Source: Oscheius dolichura
Lineage: Eukaryota; Nematoda; Chromadorea; Rhabditida; Rhabditidae
Length of the DNA stretch: 64,000 nt
Reading direction: 5' to 3'
Assembly (NCBI GenBank): GCA_932521035.1
Contig: OW051496.1
Location: forward strand, 248,001 to 312,000
Positions 1 through 10,581 of this stretch are shown here, one piece after another. Below the pieces are notes generated by a model. The model was not told the DNA's origin, ran no database searches, and worked only from the letters and a program-made list of their open reading frames with translations. Within the stretch, counting starts at the first letter, position 1, and each line of letters starts with the position of its first letter. A program made the translations under genes and the position numbers.

Positions 1-449
1 AAATCAGCTAATATCCACTCTTTCTAGGCGGAAAAGAACCCAGCGCAGCCGGGGAAAGGGTCACAAACACACTGGCCGGCCCAGCTGCACGCGCCCAAAC
101 GCAACTCGTCCGCACACAGGCGGCTGTAGGTTATGAAATGCCACAGATACATATGGTGTCACCTGATCCAAGAGCCCTTCCGATAAAATCAAGGAATAAA
201 CACGGTCGACCCCTTCTAGAGAAGATGAAAGAAAGGGAGAAGAAGGATCTGGGACCTCTGTTGATTCTTATCAAAATCATTCTGATTCTCGGATTTAACA
301 AAGTTTCCCGAGAAGGGCAATCCCTTTTCAAGAATGGGAAAGACTTCTGAAGTCCCTGAAGGCAATTCCTTTAATCGACTAGAATTCTGAAGATTAATCG
401 TTTATTCTGAATAAAGTACAAAAATGGAGATAAATATCGTTTTACTAGA
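1..449. other. 3' flank of first membrane-protein gene, part of a segmental duplication
   Basis: No gene is supported here. The stretch resembles 1170-1424 in order: both carry CAGCGCAGCCGGGG, then GGCTGTA(G/A)GTT..TGAAATGC, then GTGATGTCAC-like sequence and AAATCA(A/G)GGA(A/G)ATAAACACG. This shows that the duplication which gave the two membrane-protein genes also copied their downstream DNA. An AATAAA on the minus strand at 406-401 can serve as the polyadenylation signal of the gene ending at 450. The 66- and 70-codon open frames here overlap each other on opposite strands and have no coding character. Confidence 0.5.
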
Positions 450-875
450 TTAATTTCGAATCAAATCAATGAACCAGCCTCCATTACGGTCGTCCCATCG
501 TCGGAAGACCTCAAGATTGGATCCGAGTATTATTTTAATAAGCTGGTAGTACGACATTATACCAAGGATGGGAAGGGCGAATTGGTAGACCCGAGAGAAG
601 AAATGCCCCCAATCTATTGACATTAACAGCTGGTAGCGGTAAATGATAATCAAATCGTGTGGCAGGTCGACCAAAAGATTGAATAAGAGGCGTCCACAGA
701 TGAAAAGGATCACTTTGAAGAGATGGCCATGGGGAATGAGGTCCCTCTGCTGAACAGGGGATATTAAAGGAAGAGCGGGAGGATTTACCAGTAGTTTTTG
801 GATGCAGCGCGGGAAGACGACGAAGGAGAATAAGATAAATCTTAAAGAAGTGAGACAGACGGAGACGAGGTCCAT
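450..875 (-). CDS. Small multi-pass membrane protein, tandem paralog A
   Basis: Two exons, 875-789 and 749-450, joined over a 39-nt intron (GTAAAT...TTCAG) give 128 residues. I chose the ATG at 875 because the first exon then encodes a hydrophobic segment (residues about 5-22) and the splice phase is 0. Further hydrophobic stretches lie around residues 42-60 and 80-105. The body, with CGRLLFNLLVDLPHDLIIIY and ALPILGIMSYYQLIKIILG, aligns with the neighbour at 1425-1869 (CGYVIFDVLFHLPLVLYILY, FIFPILGVMGYHKLRKILG), so the two are tandem duplicates. The C-terminus is charged and differs between copies. A minus-strand AATAAA sits 44 nt past the stop. I do not recognise the family. The same frame could also be read through the intron without a stop, so an unspliced 141-residue form is possible. 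Confidence 0.6.
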   Translation of the reverse strand: MDLVSVCLTSLRFILFSFVVFPRCIQKLLVNPPALPLISPVQQRDLIPHGHLFKVILFICGRLLFNLLVDLPHDLIIIYRYQLLMSIDWGHFFSRVYQFALPILGIMSYYQLIKIILGSNLEVFRRWDDRNGGWFIDLIRN

Positions 876-979
876 TTCTTCAGACGGACAGGCCTAAAAA
901 ACTTTTTGGCCGGAAATTTATGAGAGAAAAGACTCTAAGGGCAGTGAGAATGGTCTCAAGTCAAAGAAGAGTAGTGGAA

Positions 980-1105
980 GGCTCGGTAGTCCGATCCCCT
1001 GCACCCGTAAAATCTCGGCAGGAGAATCATCTTGATTCGAAACTATGACACCTTTATTCCCTGGTCTTGTCGAGACTTTACGGGTGCAGGGAATTGAACC
1101 GAGCC
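980..1105. mobile_element. Short foldback element, CTGCCGAGATTTTACGGGTG family
   Basis: Left arm GGCTCGGTAGTCCGATCCCC then GCACCCGTAAAATCTCGGCAG; right arm TTGTCGAGACTTTACGGGTG then CAGGGAATTGAACCGAGCC. The arms are inverted copies around a centre of about 40 nt, with no room for a transposase, so this looks like a MITE-type foldback. It lies between the two paralogous membrane-protein genes. Related copies are at 5760-5930 and 58940-59605, with a half copy near 27530. Confidence 0.7.
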
Positions 1106-1424
1106 TATTGAAAGAGGTGAACTTGGCAAAAGAAGGGAAAGATTCCAAATTATCAGAGGATTCCTCTTTCTGGGGCGAAATAACTCAGCGCAGCCGGGGG
1201 AAAGGGGTGCACGCACCTTCTCCACGCAGAGGGCTGTAAGTTTTGAAATGCTGTTGCCCACAGGTGCCATGATGTCACTTGACCCAGGAGGAACACAACA
1301 CTCTTCCGGCAGCCCGCGCAAAATCAGGAGATAAACACGTTCAAATCCTTCTGGTAACCTCAAAACAAACAAAAGTAGAGAAGTTTTATTCGGCAATAAA
1401 TGAAAAGTACAAAATGGAGAATGT

Positions 1425-1869
1425 TTAGGCTGCAACAGCAGGTCGTTGACGTATTTGTTGATCTTGTAAAGCGGCTTCGAATAGGCGGGCAAAGTCCCGA
1501 AGCTCTTCTTCGAACCGGTTAATTCCCAGGATTTTTCTCAGCTTATGGTAGCCCATAACTCCAAGAATGGGAAAAATGAAGGGGGACAGGGAATACAGGA
1601 AATAAATGGGATCTATCGTCGATAAGAGCTGGTGGCGGTAGAGAATATATAAGACGAGCGGGAGGTGGAAGAGCACGTCGAATATGACGTATCCACACAA
1701 GAAGATGATCGGCTTGTAGAGGAAATCACGCGGAATGAGGTCGTTTTTCTAGATAAAAACTGACAATTAGTGAAAGATTCGGAGGAGTTACCTGTAGTTT
1801 ACGGATCCAGTCGATGCTGAAGATGCAATAGCACACGAAAGGAAGGGATTCAATGGAGAAGATGCCCAT
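1425..1869 (-). CDS. Small multi-pass membrane protein, tandem paralog B
   Basis: Exons 1869-1792 and 1748-1425 (43-nt intron) encode 133 residues in a consistent phase. The first exon begins MGIFSIESLPFVCYCIF, a hydrophobic start; helices follow at about residues 35-58 and 68-88. The C-terminal 45 residues are charged and glutamine/arginine rich (ELRDFARLFEAALQDQQIRQ), likely a cytosolic helix. It is the tandem partner of the gene at 450-875, sharing the CG.....DLPH/FHLP..LYI/IIY pattern and the LPILG(I/V)M(S/G)Y core. A minus-strand AATAAA at 1390-1385, 35 nt past the stop, is a good polyadenylation signal. An upstream in-frame ATG cannot be excluded. The family is unknown to me. Confidence 0.65.
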
Positions 1870-2470
1870 TATGGCAATAGCAATGAGAGGTCTAAAGAGG
1901 GGTTTCTATGAGAAATTCAAAACAGGGAAAGGTTTAGAATAAAGAGGAATAATGATGAGTAATGAATGATCCCAGAATGAAAAAGCACTGGAAGACTGGA
2001 AATTGTCAAAAGCGACGCTTCCCAGCGGTTTACAAGCGATGCGTCATATCAGTTGATAGAATGCTTCCTGCTGTATTTTCTTATTAACAAAAAGGTTATA
2101 CAGAAGACATTTATTACTTCTCAATGATCGGTTATTGTTTCCTGATCTTTTTTTAATCGGAAAATTCTGGAATTTCAGTTAGAACAGGGTTATGAGCGGG
2201 TTCCTATGGCTTTGATGAGGGTGTGAGTGACAGTTATGAGAAAGAGCTTGTGAATTCGGTCTGGGACATCAGATATAGGTCATGAATCGTGAAAATTGTG
2301 AAAGAATGATTTATTTTACTATCTCCTAGGTGCATTTATAGTAAGAAAACGACATATTGTTCCTTTGGGCAAGCATATATTCCGGCCCTACCCAGAATGA
2401 AAACGGGAAACCTCCAATAAGTAGGAAAGTAGAGGTAGTGTTGCTAAATGGTTCAGTTATAAGCTAGACG
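1870..2470. other. Intergenic region upstream of paralog B
   Basis: No coding sequence is supported. The minus-strand gene at 1869 should have its promoter here. The part at about 2188-2330 resembles the sequence at 3284-3400 upstream of the next minus-strand gene; see the separate entry. Confidence 0.5.
2188..2330. promoter_or_regulatory. Upstream block shared with 3284-3400
   Basis: Reads GTTATGAGCGGGTTCCTATG, then GCTTTGATGAGGGTGTG, then a looser stretch ending GTGAAAATTGTGAAAG. The block at 3284-3400 has GTTATGGGCGGGTAGCTATG, GTTTTGATGAGGGTGTG and GTGACAATTGAAA in the same order. Each lies upstream of a minus-strand start (1869 and 3251). Either a duplicated promoter element or a short dispersed repeat explains this; function is inferred only from position. 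Confidence 0.4.
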
Positions 2471-3251
2471 TTAAACGCACGCAACAAGCACGTTATTGGC
2501 ACTCGTTGGTCTAGTATGAGTTCGGTTACAGCCATAAATACTGTCTCGTGGTTCTTGGAAGTTTTGAACAAACTGGAATGATTTCTACACTGGAAACGGG
2601 CCGGATTCTTACCACAATATAGAAACCGTACCTCCCCTGGTCATAAATAGAAGTAATCAAAGGAAAAGAAGTGTCGTTGATCCACGAGAGACTGTTAGGG
2701 TCGACCATGCAGTCACTGGTGAGGTTGACATTTTGGATGTTAGCTACGGACAGTTGACAAGGCGCTGAAAGGCGGGAATATACCAAAAAATGGAGTGCAA
2801 AGGTTTTTATTAGCGCATGAAGGCAACTTACTTCCGAATAAGGCAGAAACATCCAATTGGGTTAGTGGTGTACTGGGACACTCGGTAATGTTAGAGTTTT
2901 TCACATATCCAACTGATGAGCCGACTTGTATGAAAGTCCTGGCCAGCCCATACCAACAATATGTACCATTTCTAAATATTTTTATCATGATGTCTTTGCA
3001 GAATCTTCGAAAACCACTTGAAGAGAATATAGATCCTCCATAGAACATAAAAAGTTGATTTTTTTTATTAAAACTTACTGGTCACTGTAATAATTACACC
3101 AATCGTCGTCTGCACACTGTTGTACCGTACAAGGAGTCAATACGGTACTCATCCCATTGTTAGAATCCACTGGGATGTAAGCAGTCGGAACAAAATAGAC
3201 CATGGATTGAATACGGAAGAGGAAGGGTAAGAGAAACACGAGGGATCTCAT
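2471..3251 (-). CDS. Secreted cysteine-containing protein of unknown function
   Basis: Exons 3251-3079, 3016-2832, 2764-2613 and 2572-2471 join in phase to 203 residues. The N-terminus MRSLVFLLPFLFRIQSM is a clear signal-peptide-like segment, followed by PTAYIPVDSNNG. Mature sequence holds several cysteines (TPCTVQQCADDDWCNYY, FCKD, YCWYG, ECPST, PCQLS, DCMV, YGCN), implying disulfides, and N-glycosylation sequons such as NIT, NLT and NDT. Introns are 62, 67 and 40 nt. The last intron could be retained: the frame then stays open and ends at 2526 with a different tail. An AATAAA was not obvious after the stop. No family is recognised. The exon 2 acceptor (CTTCAAG) is weaker than the others, so that junction is less sure. 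Confidence 0.5.
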
Positions 3252-4256
3252 CGTCGGGGGTGAATAACTTATCTATGAGCCAGGTTATGGGCGGGTAGCT
3301 ATGGTTTTGGGCGGGCAGCTATGGTTTTGATGAGGGTGTGTATGACCGATTTGTGACACATGCCTGGAATTACATATAGAGGGTTTAGAAAATGGTGACA
3401 ATTGAAATTATTGACTCGTTCCGCCAATAATTTTGAGATCACAAAAGATTTGATTGTTTCCTGGTGATAAGAATTTATAGTGTTTTATGTCGCTCTCAAA
3501 AGGCTTCCCTAATACGGCGGATTCAATGAGTTTTTTCAATTTGATTCGTTCAACATTTGAGTAAGATGTAAAAGGAAGCTTGGCTAGAGAATACCCGATT
3601 TCCCCAAAACTTTGAAACGTGGTCTATAGTTCTCTTCCAATGGATAGAGCTTCAGTTATTTGTCTCCGTTCGGAACCATTTTAGGACTGGGGAACGAAAT
3701 TGCCAATTTTGCCTGTTTTTCAAGGGAAACCCAGATTAATGTAACCTTATCCGTTGGAAAAAAAGACTATATTTCGGCTCCAACTGCCCAAAAAATTCCT
3801 ATTGACAGCAATAATTACAACAACGCCAGTTTTAGAATGTTCCACTGGATTTATGTAAAGCAAATGTGTTCTATGTTGTCAATTGCTCAACTATAACTTT
3901 TATATCCTTTTGTTTCCTTTCCCTATCCCAAACTTACTGAACTTTCGAGATGGTGAGCTACTGTATGCCCATAAAGTCCAAACGAGAAACATCCCAGTAT
4001 TTTTCAATAATAACGCTTGTTATGGTTCAAAGTGACGAATCCGACTACCCCAACCGGAAGATTCCTGTCTCGTTGGAGGAGAACTGACCGGTAGACATGT
4101 TTTCCCCCTGATTTATTGATACCATAACTCCTATTCACCTCCAAAATGCCGGAAAATAGCATCATTTTCATGTTTTTATTGATAACCCGTAGTCTGTCCA
4201 TGATTTTCTCTACCGCGCACTGTGTAAAAACTGCAGATTGATCATCACAGCCCCTG
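3252..4256. other. Intergenic region with two doubtful short open frames
   Basis: It should contain the promoter of the minus-strand secreted protein and the 5' flank of the plus-strand transporter. An open plus-strand frame at 3660-3896 (with ETQINVTLSVGKKDY and PIDSNNYNNASF) has a passing likeness to PTAYIPVDSNNG of the neighbouring gene, so it may be a relic paralog, but it has no signal peptide or clear start. A 65-codon minus-strand frame at 4201-4004 has no recognisable feature. Just before 4257 the sequence ATCATCACAG is an acceptor that fits trans-splicing of the transporter mRNA. Confidence 0.35.
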
Positions 4257-7179
4257 ATGACTACTGAATCGATACCGTCTTCGTCTTCTCCACCAGAAAG
4301 CGACCTCGTCCCCGGTGTTACGGCCTGGAATTCTATTTATTTATGTGGAATCTTTGCTATTATTCAATCGTCCCAGTTTTCTATATTTTTTAGCTCGTTG
4401 TGGCCTTATTTGAAAACTGTAAGTCAGTCTGATGTAAAACCCAATAACAAGAGAGAAAACTTCCGGTTTTATTGCTTATTCAATACATTGAACAACGATT
4501 TTTTTGGAATATCCATCGCCACTGCCGTCTCGATTACAATTTTCACTGAACCGTCTTCTTATAATCGATTTGAAAATTCAAATAGACCAAATTGTTTAAA
4601 AGCGCCTTTTTTTCAGAAAATAATTTAAAATGTTTAATTTTCTTCATTTGTTTTTTGCTATTTTGGCAGGAAAACTATAAATTTATCCAATCGTCCCAAT
4701 TTTCGACACTATAGCTGAGTGTGGCCTTATTTGAAAACTGTGAGTAGAAGATAATGCTCAACCAATGAAAAAATAAGGAACTGCCGAGCTTATGACCTTC
4801 GTAATGCATAGAAAATACTTTTTTTGAAATTTCCTTCACAACCTAATCTTATTAGAATTTCAACTGAATTTTGCAATTATAATGAAATTGAAACTTCGAA
4901 ATTTGGCCTGAAAATATTCGTAAAAGTGCTTTCTTCTTGAAATTGATGGGCATTTTCATTTTTCTCCATTTTTTTGCGACTAGGGGAAAGGACTGAAGAT
5001 TTAGACCATTCCAAGTTTTATTCCTTACCCGAAACTAAAAAAAAACATCTTTATTTTCAGCTAGACCCCAAATTTTCTGAAAGTACCCTTGGCTATGTCA
5101 TCGCTGCTTACAGTACCGCACAACTGCTCTCTGCTCCAATTTTTGGCTATTGGAGTAATAAAATTAACCAGGTAGAGTACCCAACTTCAAATAACCCATA
5201 AAATCCAGGTAAAAATTCCCCTAACCACGGGGTTCATTCTAATGGCCCTAGGGAACTTTTCCCATTTTTGTGCCCAATGTGTTCCCGTCACCTGGCTTAC
5301 GGTAATTATGATGTTGGCGAGATTTACAACTGGAGCAGGATCTGGTTAATATTCCCGGCTGTCTAACTGTGGCTGTTTAGGTAATTCAGCCCTTCTTCGG
5401 ACTCATGTAGCCGCGGCATCGACATATCAAGACCGATCTCGGGCTATGTCCATTGTTCAGGGAGGAATGGCCGTAGGGATCTTGTTAGGACCATGTGAGT
5501 ACCGTAATTTTTAAAATTAGGAAGTTTTAAAGGTATAAACCCTTTTCAGTGATCCAATTGCTCTTTGCCCCGCTGCACGAGGATGGTTTTAAAATTGGTC
5601 CTGTAGAATTTGACATTTACACAACTCCGGCGGCCTTTCTAGTCTTTTTGAATATTTTAGGAGCTATTATGGTCACTGGGCTGTTTAGGGACTCACCCAT
5701 TTACAAAAGAACTCAGAAGGAAGAGAATAAAGTAAAAGTGAGCGAGAATTTGTTGTGCAGATGGCTCGGCCCTCGATAGTCCGATCCCCTGCACCCGTAA
5801 AATCTCGGCAGGAGGATCATCTATATTGAAAGCTGTTACAAAGCTGTGGCGCCTTTATACCTTACGTTTTGTCGAGACTTTACGGGTGCAGGGGATTGGG
5901 CTATCGAGGGCCGAGCCGTCCAGTTGGTCGATACCCTGCTAAAACCATAAACCGAGGTGAACTCTGTATAATTCTTCTATCGAAAGCAGACCATACCGTA
6001 ATTTTTATGTAATTTTCTTGTTGTAAGTCAGCCTTTTAATGGCCAACATAGAACCAAAATAATCCCGTTATCTTCTCGAGCTTTTCAGGAAAATGACGCT
6101 TCCAGCTACTCAATTGGCCTTCTGGTCTGTATTGCAACCAGTTTCACCCATATTTTCACCCTAACAATCATTGAAACGTGCGTTTTCCTTCATTTTATGG
6201 GATTACAACATATTTCAAGCATTGCCTCCCCCTACACTATGATGATGTTCGGATTTACAAAAGAACAAGCCATTACGAGGAACTCAATGGCCCACGGGAC
6301 TGCGGGAATAGTCTCTGCAATTATTTATGTTATCCTTATCGTATTTAACACCAGCAGATTGTAAGCTTTAGTGTTTGTGTCGTGATTCAAGTAATTTATA
6401 GACTACCAGAGAGAATGACGTCAATTATCTGTCAGCTAGTGATGGCTTCCATGTTTATTGGGTCATTTTCCTATCCAAAGGAGATTTCAACCGTTATTTC
6501 ATCGAATGCTACAGGTAACTTATTAATAGGAGACAGAAGAACGCGCTTCAATTGCATTTGTTTCTGAAATTGGCTTCAAAATGTGCAGAATTTTCAGCTA
6601 ATTTAAAAATCATAAAAATGTGAAAGAATGGAGAAAAATGCATCTAAAAGTGATAATTTGTTCAGCGAATTTCGTCCAACGCGCGCCGCCAAGCAACGGC
6701 CGCCCGCTGTTTACCCTAATCCACTAAACGCGCATACTGTAATTTTCAGTCCCAAATTGCGACATTTCTCGTTTTTCCTGGTGTGAATCCCTTACTCCAA
6801 CTCCTCTTTGGGTAAGTTCCTCATTTTTCTCTATTTTCACTCTTTCCCTTCAGCTTTTTTACTCTTTCTATGTTCTGGTAGTCGGAGTGGCCTTTTCCTT
6901 CATGACAATCGTCGTCACAACGTTGTTTTCGAAAATAATCGGCGATAAGAAGCAGGGAACCCTCCAGGGAGTCTATCAAATGGCCGGAAGTGTTGGACGA
7001 CTGGTTGCTCCTCTTCTAGCCAGGTATATACCCCCCTTTCTCCATAAAACAGTCCTTATTACAGTAACCTGTACATTATGGCAGGACCCAGAGCCGTTTG
7101 GGGAGCGCAACTGGTAGAGATCTTGGCCGTAGCATCGTTATGGGTCGTTTTCTATAAGAAACTCGTCCCAGGGTACTAG
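4257..7179 (+). CDS. MFSD8: Major facilitator transporter, MFSD8/CLN7-like
   Basis: Eleven exons (4257-4418, 5061-5171, 5209-5344, 5381-5494, 5550-5737, 6089-6177, 6220-6360, 6402-6514, 6750-6811, 6854-7023, 7065-7179) join without frame conflict to 466 residues; the second intron is only 37 nt. The start follows an acceptor-like ATCATCACAG, and an acidic serine-rich N-tail precedes helix 1, as in lysosomal carriers. The segment LGYVIAAYSTAQLLSAPIFG plus WSNK corresponds to the A-like motif region of MFSD8, followed by RFTTGAGSGN and an arginine/threonine-rich loop ending GGMAVGILLGP; DIYTTPAAFL matches the MYTTP region of human MFSD8. The end is GVYQMAGSVGRLVAPLLAS and a short tail. MFSD8 is a late-endosomal/lysosomal membrane protein linked to chloride and lysosome homeostasis. 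The assignment rests on these motifs; another MFS subfamily close to MFSD8 is possible. A foldback element lies in intron 5 and a dispersed repeat in intron 8. Confidence 0.75.
5760..5930. mobile_element. Foldback element in transporter intron 5
   Basis: The left arm GGCTCGGCCCTCGATAGTCC and GCACCCGTAAAATCTCGGCAG is mirrored by GTCGAGACTTTACGGGTGCA and GGGCTATCGAGGGCCGAGCC at the right end. The arms are nearly 60 nt and almost perfect, so this is probably the youngest copy of the family in the window. It is contained in the intron after exon 5 of the MFSD8-like gene, with no open frame. Confidence 0.8.
6570..6750 (+). repeat. Dispersed ~190-bp intronic repeat, copy 1
   Basis: Starts TTGGCTTCAAAATGTGCAGA, passes through an A-rich body with ATTAGAAAAA-like runs, then TTCAGCGAATTTCGTCC, ACGCGCGCC and CGCTGTTTACCC, ending near TACTGTAA. 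The same order of blocks recurs at about 7800-7925, 23400-23585, 25650-25815, 42515-42670 and 48690-48870 on the plus strand and 62105-62295 on the minus strand. This copy sits in intron 8 of the MFSD8-like gene and stops just before the exon 9 acceptor. Confidence 0.65.
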
Positions 7180-7497
7180 GATTATAATTGTTATTTTTGA
7201 AAGATATCCTTGTAATTATGGACGGAATAACATTATCATTGACGTCGCGCGTTGCGAGGAACAATTAACGGAACAATTTTCGGAGAAATGAATCGCCGGC
7301 GAGCAGAGGTCATCTAAATTTGTCTTCGCTAAATTACTACATAAACCCATTCCAAATTCGCCGGGAAAACATTTTTAGTGACAAGAAGCTGACTAATAAG
7401 CTTCCCCTGAAAATTAAGGAATTTTTGGTTTATGGGATATTCATTAGTTAGATCACAGTTCAAAAAACAATGAGGCAAAGGTCAAAATAACTGATAA
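7180..7497. other. Convergent intergenic region
   Basis: Lies between the 3' ends of the MFSD8-like gene (+) and the chemoreceptor gene (-). No coding sequence, clear polyadenylation signal or repeat of note was found. Confidence 0.4.
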
Positions 7498-10400
7498 TCA
7501 ATTCCACATCTTTGCCAATCGTTCAAAATGTTGATCCGTGTAGTCTTCCCTGGTTTGATTGCTGAGTTTCATCTTGAAACGATCAGATGAGCCGGTATTT
7601 CTTTTCAGGACAATGTGAAGAATAACCAGCTCGAATGTGGTGTAGTACGGTACCCACTGGAAGATAAGATTAGTTAGAAAGATGGAAGATTGTTACCATG
7701 ACAAGAATAGCATATATTGGAACAAAGTCGGGATCCATCTCGGTGACATATTGACGAGCCACCGCGGTTCCTGGAATGGGGCAATATTTTTGCGTTTTTG
7801 GCTTCACAATGTTCAGAATTTTTTGCTGATATAGATCACTAATTTAAAAATTAGAAAAAGGGCTCAAAAATGGAAGAAAATGCATCCAAAGGTTCAATTT
7901 GGTTCAGCGAATTTCGTCCAAAAAAAGATTGACCGTACCACAAAGATTTCGACACCAATCGATAGATCTCGTTGTACATAGTACTTTCGTTTTTAGAGTA
8001 AAGAAATCCGACTGTCCAGTCTCGAGATATTCGCGATTTAGGCTTAGCTTAGGCTTTCGAGGGGGACTTTATGAGGTGAAACGTCGATTTCATTGTAGTC
8101 CCCAGATATTGGTGTCCATCGATAGATCTCGGTGTAGTTAATAACTTTTGTTTTTAGGGTAAAGCAATCCGACTGTCTAGTCTCGAGATATACGCCATTT
8201 AGGCTTAGCTTAGGCTTACAAGGGAGCTTTTTGACGCGCAGATTAGATTCCGTCCCATCTCTTAGATATTAGGACCAATTGATAGATCTCGGTGTAACTA
8301 AGTCCGTTTGTTTTGGAAGTAACCAAAGCGAACCACCCAGTGCCGAGATATTCACATTTTAATGACTTTTCTTACCTATGGCATAAAGAACATAGACGAA
8401 GAAGTGCATAATATTGACTGGAGCAAACATCCTGATCAAGTTTCTGATTTCCCTGTTCTGATATCGTCTTCCCAAGAAGTATTGCCTATAAATATCCCTT
8501 CCTACTTTTCCCGTTCCTTCCTGCTTACCCGCTGGGTTCTTCCCGCTTCCTCGAGTGACACCATGAATAGATAAATAAGCTCATTGAAACAACGTCACAT
8601 GTAATCAACGATATATAGAGGAAGTGCGATTTTCCGGTGTAGGGGGATCCAAGACAGGTTAATCGCATTTCTGTAGGCAAGTAGCCGTGCAGGGAGAACC
8701 AGGAAATCATCACGGAGGCTACAATGGCCGTTAGGGAGAAGAGGATGCCAATTGATTTGCCGAAGGACTCATAATTCTTGGCGTAGCGACAGGAAATCAC
8801 CCGCTCGGCACTGAGAAACATCTGAAAGTTGCTAATTTATAGATTTTTTATGTTTTCAGTGGGGGGAACTTATATGAAGGATACCCAGTGGCCTTTACTT
8901 TGTAGATAACAAAACTCGATTGTAAAAAATTCCACCTAATTTGCATTCGAAAGAAAGACTAAAAGAGTCAAAAATTGCTTTTCATTTTTGGTTCAAATTG
9001 AGCCCAGGGTAGTGTTTACAATGTTTGTTTTAGGGTCGTTTCGATTACTGTACCACTTGCTTGGGATCTTTAGGGTTATTGTACCCTAGAGTCTTACGGT
9101 TACTGTACCTCTCCTTGGGACCTGTAGGGTTACAGGACCTCTTTTTGGGGCCCCTGTGGTTACAGTACCCCTAATTGGGGTCCATGTGGTTACTGTACCC
9201 CCTTTTGGGACCTGTAGGGTTACGGGAACTCTTTTTGGGGTCCTTACGGGTACTGTACCCTGTTATGAGTTTCTTATGGTTGCTGTAGCTGTTTTTATGA
9301 TCCTTCTGGCTATGGTACCTTTTTTGATGATTTTATAGTTACTGAAGTTCTCCCAATTGTTATAAAACGAACCTGAGTAAAGCTCATCCCTGCCAGACTG
9401 ATAAAATGCGAATAATAGAAAATAGTACAATTTCCTGTCGTATCCACCAGAATACAGCGATTGCTTTGAATGTTGAGAACATTTAGGAAATGTTTGCTCT
9501 ATAAAGCTACTAATTAGAGGGAAAACGGGAATATAACTGACCACTGCAACAAAATATTCAATACAAAAGATGCTGACGAAGCAGAGTTGTAGACTGACGA
9601 TTATTTTTGCGTTTGCATGGTAATTTCCCTTTTGAAAGAAGATAGTGGAAAAGGAAACAATTAGACAGAGCGAGATGAAGCAGGTAATCAGTTGAGGAAG
9701 TAGAACCGCCTGAAAAAACAGACTATTTTGCAGAAAGTACAGAAACAGGAAGAAAACGGGAGATTGCTCTTGTAGAGAGGACAGTTGATCTTTTCACACC
9801 CCAAATTTTCTATTCTGCCCTTTCTGGGAACCAATTCAACTGTCTGGATACGATTATAACGGCTGAACTGTGAACGGTTGTAATAATATCAACGGCTTGA
9901 TAAACAATCACTGAAAAATTATAAGTTTCACAAATTTTTGGCTCTATTCTAACCTGAAACGTACAAAAGATATTAGCGAACTGAAAATGAAGCAGGTTAT
10001 GAAGGCAAGACATAGCAGAAAGAATTTAGCGAATTGGATAGCGGTTCTTATAATATTTTTTAGGTTTCCGTTGCGCTTTTTGAGGAAATACAGTGGAACT
10101 GCCCTAGTTTCTTTCACAAATTTATTTTCCACATTGGCTATCTTTTTACAGTTTTTTGGGTTATCTCTTTTTGAGGAACTACGATGAAACAGATCTAATT
10201 TCTAGGTGAATGAGTGAAAAATCTCATAAGAAGTCCACTTTTTAGCGGTATGGGAAAGAAAATCCCGCACAGCCCTTTTCAACCCCCTCCAAATGTTTTA
10301 TTTCTCCCCTTTGGATGTTACCGTATCCATATAAATTTGGCTGAAAATTATTGAAGTCGCTGTACTGCACAAAAAATGTAAAATGGGACGACAATTTTTC

Positions 10401-10581
10401 TAATTTTTTTGGGTTTTGATTCAACTTTTTGAGGGGATACAATAGGAAAACTTCAATTTTATCAATGTGCAGTTAGTAAACCTACAAGAAATCCACATTG
10501 CAGCCCAGCACTGTAGTATTCGTTGCATCTCTTCTGGAACAGTTCTTCATATCCCATGGTAGTCGTCATGTTCAGCTCCAT
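7498..10581 (-). CDS. Nematode Sra-superfamily chemoreceptor (Sra/Srab/Srb-like GPCR)
   Basis: Eight exons (10581-10482, 9910-9852, 9709-9429, 9397-9373, 8821-8529, 8485-8376, 7770-7697, 7656-7498) give 366 residues with no frame conflict. Signature stretches of nematode Sra-type receptors are visible: FFQKGNYHANAKIIVSLQL after helix 1, FPKCSQ...GGYDRK then GMSFTQMFLSAERVISCRYA at helix 3, QYFLGRRYQNREIRNLIRMF before helix 6, and WVPYYTTFELVILH in the last helix with a charged cytosolic tail. Seven hydrophobic segments can be placed. Such receptors are expressed in chemosensory neurons and detect small molecules; the ligand is unknown. The N-terminal two exons are the least certain. The intron between 9429 and 9397 is only 31 nt. 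Introns contain a 160-bp tandem array and a 30-bp minisatellite. No broken exon is seen, so the gene may be active. Confidence 0.75.
7945..8365. repeat. Tandem repeat, period 160 bp, about 2.6 copies
   Basis: The block ATCGATAGATCTCG(G/T)TGTA starts at 7958, 8118 and 8278, exactly 160 nt apart. After it each unit has a T-rich stretch with TTTCGTTTTTAG, then AATCCGACTGTC(C/T)AGTCT, CGAGATAT and, in the first two copies, AGGCTTAGCTTAGGCTT. The third copy is more diverged. The array lies in an intron of the chemoreceptor gene and directly follows a copy of the dispersed intronic repeat (7800-7925). Confidence 0.85.
9030..9345. repeat. GC-rich minisatellite with ~30-bp units
   Basis: Units vary around TTGGG(A/G)CC(T/C)(G/A)TAGGGTTAC followed by (A/T)G(T/G)ACCTCTTTT. 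About ten units can be traced, the most regular between 9110 and 9265. It lies in the chemoreceptor intron between 8822 and 9372. The units are directly adjacent and diverge from each other, without the spacer/repeat pattern of a CRISPR array. Confidence 0.7.

Noticed and set aside
3660-3896. 78-codon plus-strand frame as a gene
   Set aside because: Starts without ATG, lacks a signal peptide or partner exon; only a weak likeness to the neighbouring secreted protein.
9030-9345. CRISPR-like array
   Set aside because: Units are adjacent and mutually diverged without unique spacers, and the genome is eukaryotic.
9954-9980. 27-nt exon (FANIFCTFQ) in the chemoreceptor gene
   Set aside because: Flanked by CAG and GT, but including it puts exon 3 out of phase; joining 10482 directly to 9910 is phase-correct.
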